Part shown: positions 6,075 to 7,432 of the stretch, one piece after another
Layout of the letters: each line of letters opens with the position of its first letter
How positions within the stretch are numbered: position 1 is the stretch's first letter
Assembly: GCA_937129505.1 (NCBI GenBank)
Contig: CAKZNJ010000181.1
Coordinates: forward strand, 1-7,432
DNA length: 7,432 nt
Source of the DNA: an uncultured Anaerolineae bacterium
GTDB lineage: Bacteria > Chloroflexota > Anaerolineae > Anaerolineales > UBA4823
Direction: 5' to 3'
Translations under genes and position numbers: made by a program
Notes under the pieces: model-generated
The model's database searches: none
The model's input: the letters and a program-made list of their open reading frames with translations, nothing else
What the model was told of the DNA's origin: nothing

Positions 6075-6103
6075 ATCTTACTCCAATGCCTACGGAATGT
6101 CAA
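6075..6103 (-). promoter_or_regulatory. Sigma70-like promoter of the znuA-znuC-znuB-zur operon
   Basis: On the minus strand a perfect -35 TTGACA (6098-6103) is followed after exactly 17 bp by a -10 TAAGAT (6075-6080). Transcription would start near 6068, inside the Zur box. This gives a leader of about 30 nt to the znuA ATG. Confidence 0.7.
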
Positions 6104-6159
6104 GAGAGTTTAGGCATCCAATCTGATAACCCTTCCCCCTGTGTTGTTTTTCGGGTATC

Positions 6160-6169
6160 CTATGCATAG
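6160..6169. other. Short palindrome upstream of the methyltransferase gene
   Basis: CTATGCATAG is a perfect 10-bp palindrome in the divergent intergenic region, 40 nt before the methyltransferase ATG. A TAATAT sequence (6173-6178) just after it could be a -10 element, but no good -35 is at the right distance. It might be an operator; it could equally be chance. Confidence 0.2.
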
Positions 6170-6208
6170 CGGTAATATTCGGATTCCCAAATAAAGAAAG
6201 TTCATCCG

Positions 6209-6850
6209 ATGGCGACCCATCATAAGTTGATTATTGGAAATGCAGTTGATATGAGAGAAATCCCCGATGGGAGTGTACACCTTATGGTGACCTCTCCTCC
6301 CTACTTTAATGCTCCTTTTGATTACAAACACCTGTATCAGAGTTATGAGCAGTATTTACAAGTCATCGAAAAAGTTGCTCAGGAAGTGTATCGGGTGTTA
6401 CAAAACGGGAGGATCGCGGTATTAAATATAGACGATATGCTGGTAAATGGGGAAAAATTCCCCATTGTAGCCGATGCTACTCACCGATTTCTCCAAGCTG
6501 GTTTCCGTTATCGCGACCGAATCGTATGGAAAAAACCTGATGGATACCTTCGCATTAGCCGCCGCAGTGGTGTTTTGTTGCAAAACCCTTATCCAATGTA
6601 TTATTACCCCGACAATACCTTAGAGAGCATTCTGATCTTCCAGAAAGGCAAATTCAATTACCGTTCCATTCCTGACGAGATGCGCCACTCTTCGCAAATT
6701 GATATAGAACGTTTTCAGAAAGAAAAATATACAATGGATTGTTTATCTTTATCACAAATTGAAATCTTACAGAAGCTAAAAAAAGAAGCAAAGAGTAACC
6801 AATTTTATGTGATAATTAATGAGACCAACCTAAACAGGCTTGAGTTTTGA
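6209..6850 (+). CDS. DNA methyltransferase, N-terminal half (lacks the AdoMet motif)
   Basis: An N6-adenine/N4-cytosine DNA methyltransferase fragment of beta-class order. Residues 6-40 contain LIIGNAVDMREIPDGSVHLMVTSPPYF, with catalytic motif IV TSPPY at 28-32. A Rossmann-type continuation follows (YRVLQNGRIAVLNIDDML), then WKKPDGYLRISRRSG and PYPMYYYPDNTLESILIFQKG (about 106-147), the usual middle of such enzymes. In this class the FxGxG AdoMet-binding motif (DPFxGSGTT) comes last; it is absent here and in the other frames before frr. After KEKYTMDC (about 171-178) the sequence becomes an AT-rich, Lys-rich tail (LSLSQIEILQKLKKEAK...) that I do not recognise. Full-length relatives are about 280-320 residues against 213 here. 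It is probably a non-functional remnant or fusion; alternatively it is half of a split enzyme. ATG 6209 has a weak AAAGAAAG ribosome site. Confidence 0.75.
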   Translation: MATHHKLIIGNAVDMREIPDGSVHLMVTSPPYFNAPFDYKHLYQSYEQYLQVIEKVAQEVYRVLQNGRIAVLNIDDMLVNGEKFPIVADATHRFLQAGFRYRDRIVWKKPDGYLRISRRSGVLLQNPYPMYYYPDNTLESILIFQKGKFNYRSIPDEMRHSSQIDIERFQKEKYTMDCLSLSQIEILQKLKKEAKSNQFYVIINETNLNRLEF

Positions 6851-6865
6851 GCTCAAAAAACCTGT
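6834..6865 (+). other. Stem-loop spanning the methyltransferase stop codon
   Basis: ACAGG (6834-6838) pairs with CCTGT (6861-6865), and inside it TTGAG (6840-6844) pairs with CTCAA (6852-6856). The centre TTTTGAGCTCAAAA (6845-6858) is itself a perfect 14-bp palindrome. The methyltransferase TGA is at 6848-6850. No T-run follows, so a terminator is doubtful; the hairpin ends 6 nt before the frr ribosome site. Confidence 0.3.
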
Positions 6866-6884
6866 ACTGGTGGAGGAGTAAACC

Positions 6885-7432
6885 ATGCTAAATGAGGTAT
6901 ACAAAGAAGCAGAAGCCCGCATGAAAGGGGCTATCCAATCTTTGGAGGAGGATTTGAGCGGCATCCGCACGGGGCGCGCCAGCCCAGCCCTGATCGAACG
7001 TCTACCGGTTGAGTATTACGGTGTCAGCACCCCCCTCGTGCAGCTTGCCACCATCAGTGTCCCTGAGCCGCGCATGTTGCTCATCCGTCCCTTCGATAGC
7101 TCGTCGCTCAAAGCGATTGAACGGGCGATTCTCGCCTCAGACCTCGGGCTTACACCAAATAACGATGGCAAAACCATCCGCCTGATCCTGCCGCCCCTCA
7201 CCGAAGAACGACGGCGCGAATTGGTTAAAATTGTGCATAATCGCGTCGAAGAGGCTCGTGTCGCGGCGCGCAACGTGCGCCGCGATAGCATCCGCGATTT
7301 GCGCGAATTTCAACAGGAAAAGCTCATCTCAGAAGATGAGTTGCAAAAAGGCGAGGCAGAGTTGCAGAAAATTACCGATCGCACCATTGAGGAAATTAAC
7401 AAGATTGGAGAAAGAAAGGAGAAAGAAATCTT
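6885..7432 (+). CDS. frr: Ribosome recycling factor (3' end cut by the window)
   Basis: RRF, with EF-G, splits post-termination ribosomes in the cytoplasm. 182 codons are visible, against about 185 in the family, so only the last few residues are missing. Landmarks are the N-terminal helix MLNEVYKEAEARMKGAI, the signature RTGRASP (28-34), VEYYGVSTPLVQLATISVPEPR in the beta domain (42-63), PPLTEERRRELVK (103-115), the conserved basic helix ARNVRRDSIRDL (128-139), and the final coiled helix ending IGERKEKEI. The ATG at 6885 has a strong GGAGG (6872-6876) 8 nt upstream. It lies 34 nt after the methyltransferase stop. The tsf-pyrH neighbours commonly found upstream are absent. Confidence 0.95.
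   Translation, partial: MLNEVYKEAEARMKGAIQSLEEDLSGIRTGRASPALIERLPVEYYGVSTPLVQLATISVPEPRMLLIRPFDSSSLKAIERAILASDLGLTPNNDGKTIRLILPPLTEERRRELVKIVHNRVEEARVAARNVRRDSIRDLREFQQEKLISEDELQKGEAELQKITDRTIEEINKIGERKEKEI

Noticed and set aside
7016..7291. 91-codon minus-strand frame opposite frr
   Set aside because: It is antisense to the well-conserved ribosome recycling factor and has no motif of its own.
1..7432. CRISPR array, tRNA or rRNA genes, riboswitch
   Set aside because: I saw no regularly spaced direct repeats, no tRNA-like cloverleaf with CCA end, and no conserved rRNA or riboswitch core by eye.

Overview
The window looks like chromosomal DNA from a Gram-negative-type or lineage-ambiguous bacterium. 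My best guess is Chloroflexota: the surface-protein remnant resembles repeat modules I associate with that phylum, and the zinc genes carry a Zur box of the actinobacterial/Chloroflexota kind. No 16S or other strong marker is present, so this is an inference of low to moderate confidence.

Positions 1-1039 are AT-rich and gene-poor. They hold the N-terminal 103 codons of a multi-pass membrane protein running off the left edge (minus strand), a short coding-like scrap (455-550), a terminator-like hairpin (565-599) and the C-terminal remnant of a secreted or cell-surface protein (618-977, minus). Positions 1040-2264 are a complete GC-rich insertion sequence with matching terminal inverted repeats and one DDE transposase. 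Directly beyond its right end lies a YceI-family gene that has lost about its first 70 codons. The IS therefore sits between two broken genes, with no visible target-site duplication, which suggests an IS-associated deletion or rearrangement.

Positions 2766-6103 are the functional core: a minus-strand zinc-acquisition operon in the order znuA (lipoprotein zinc-binding protein with a His-rich loop), znuC (ATPase), znuB (permease), zur (Fur-family repressor). A sigma70-like promoter (TTGACA, 17 bp, TAAGAT) lies in front of znuA, and a near-perfect Zur box (TGAAAATGATTTTCG) covers the expected transcription start. The cluster is therefore probably autoregulated: Zur with zinc shuts off its own gene together with the transporter. 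A stem-loop followed by a T-rich stretch between znuA and znuC could lower expression of the membrane and ATPase genes relative to the binding protein. znuC and znuB are 3 nt apart, and znuB and zur overlap by ATGA.

Positions 6209-6850 (plus strand, divergent from znuA) encode the front half of a beta-class N4-cytosine/N6-adenine DNA methyltransferase. It has the TSPPY catalytic motif but no FxGxG AdoMet-binding motif; the protein ends in an unrelated AT-rich tail. Then comes frr (ribosome recycling factor), cut by the right edge within its last few codons.

I see no entirely new system. The points most worth a second look are the amputated methyltransferase, the Zur operator and intra-operon hairpin, and the IS flanked by two truncated genes.
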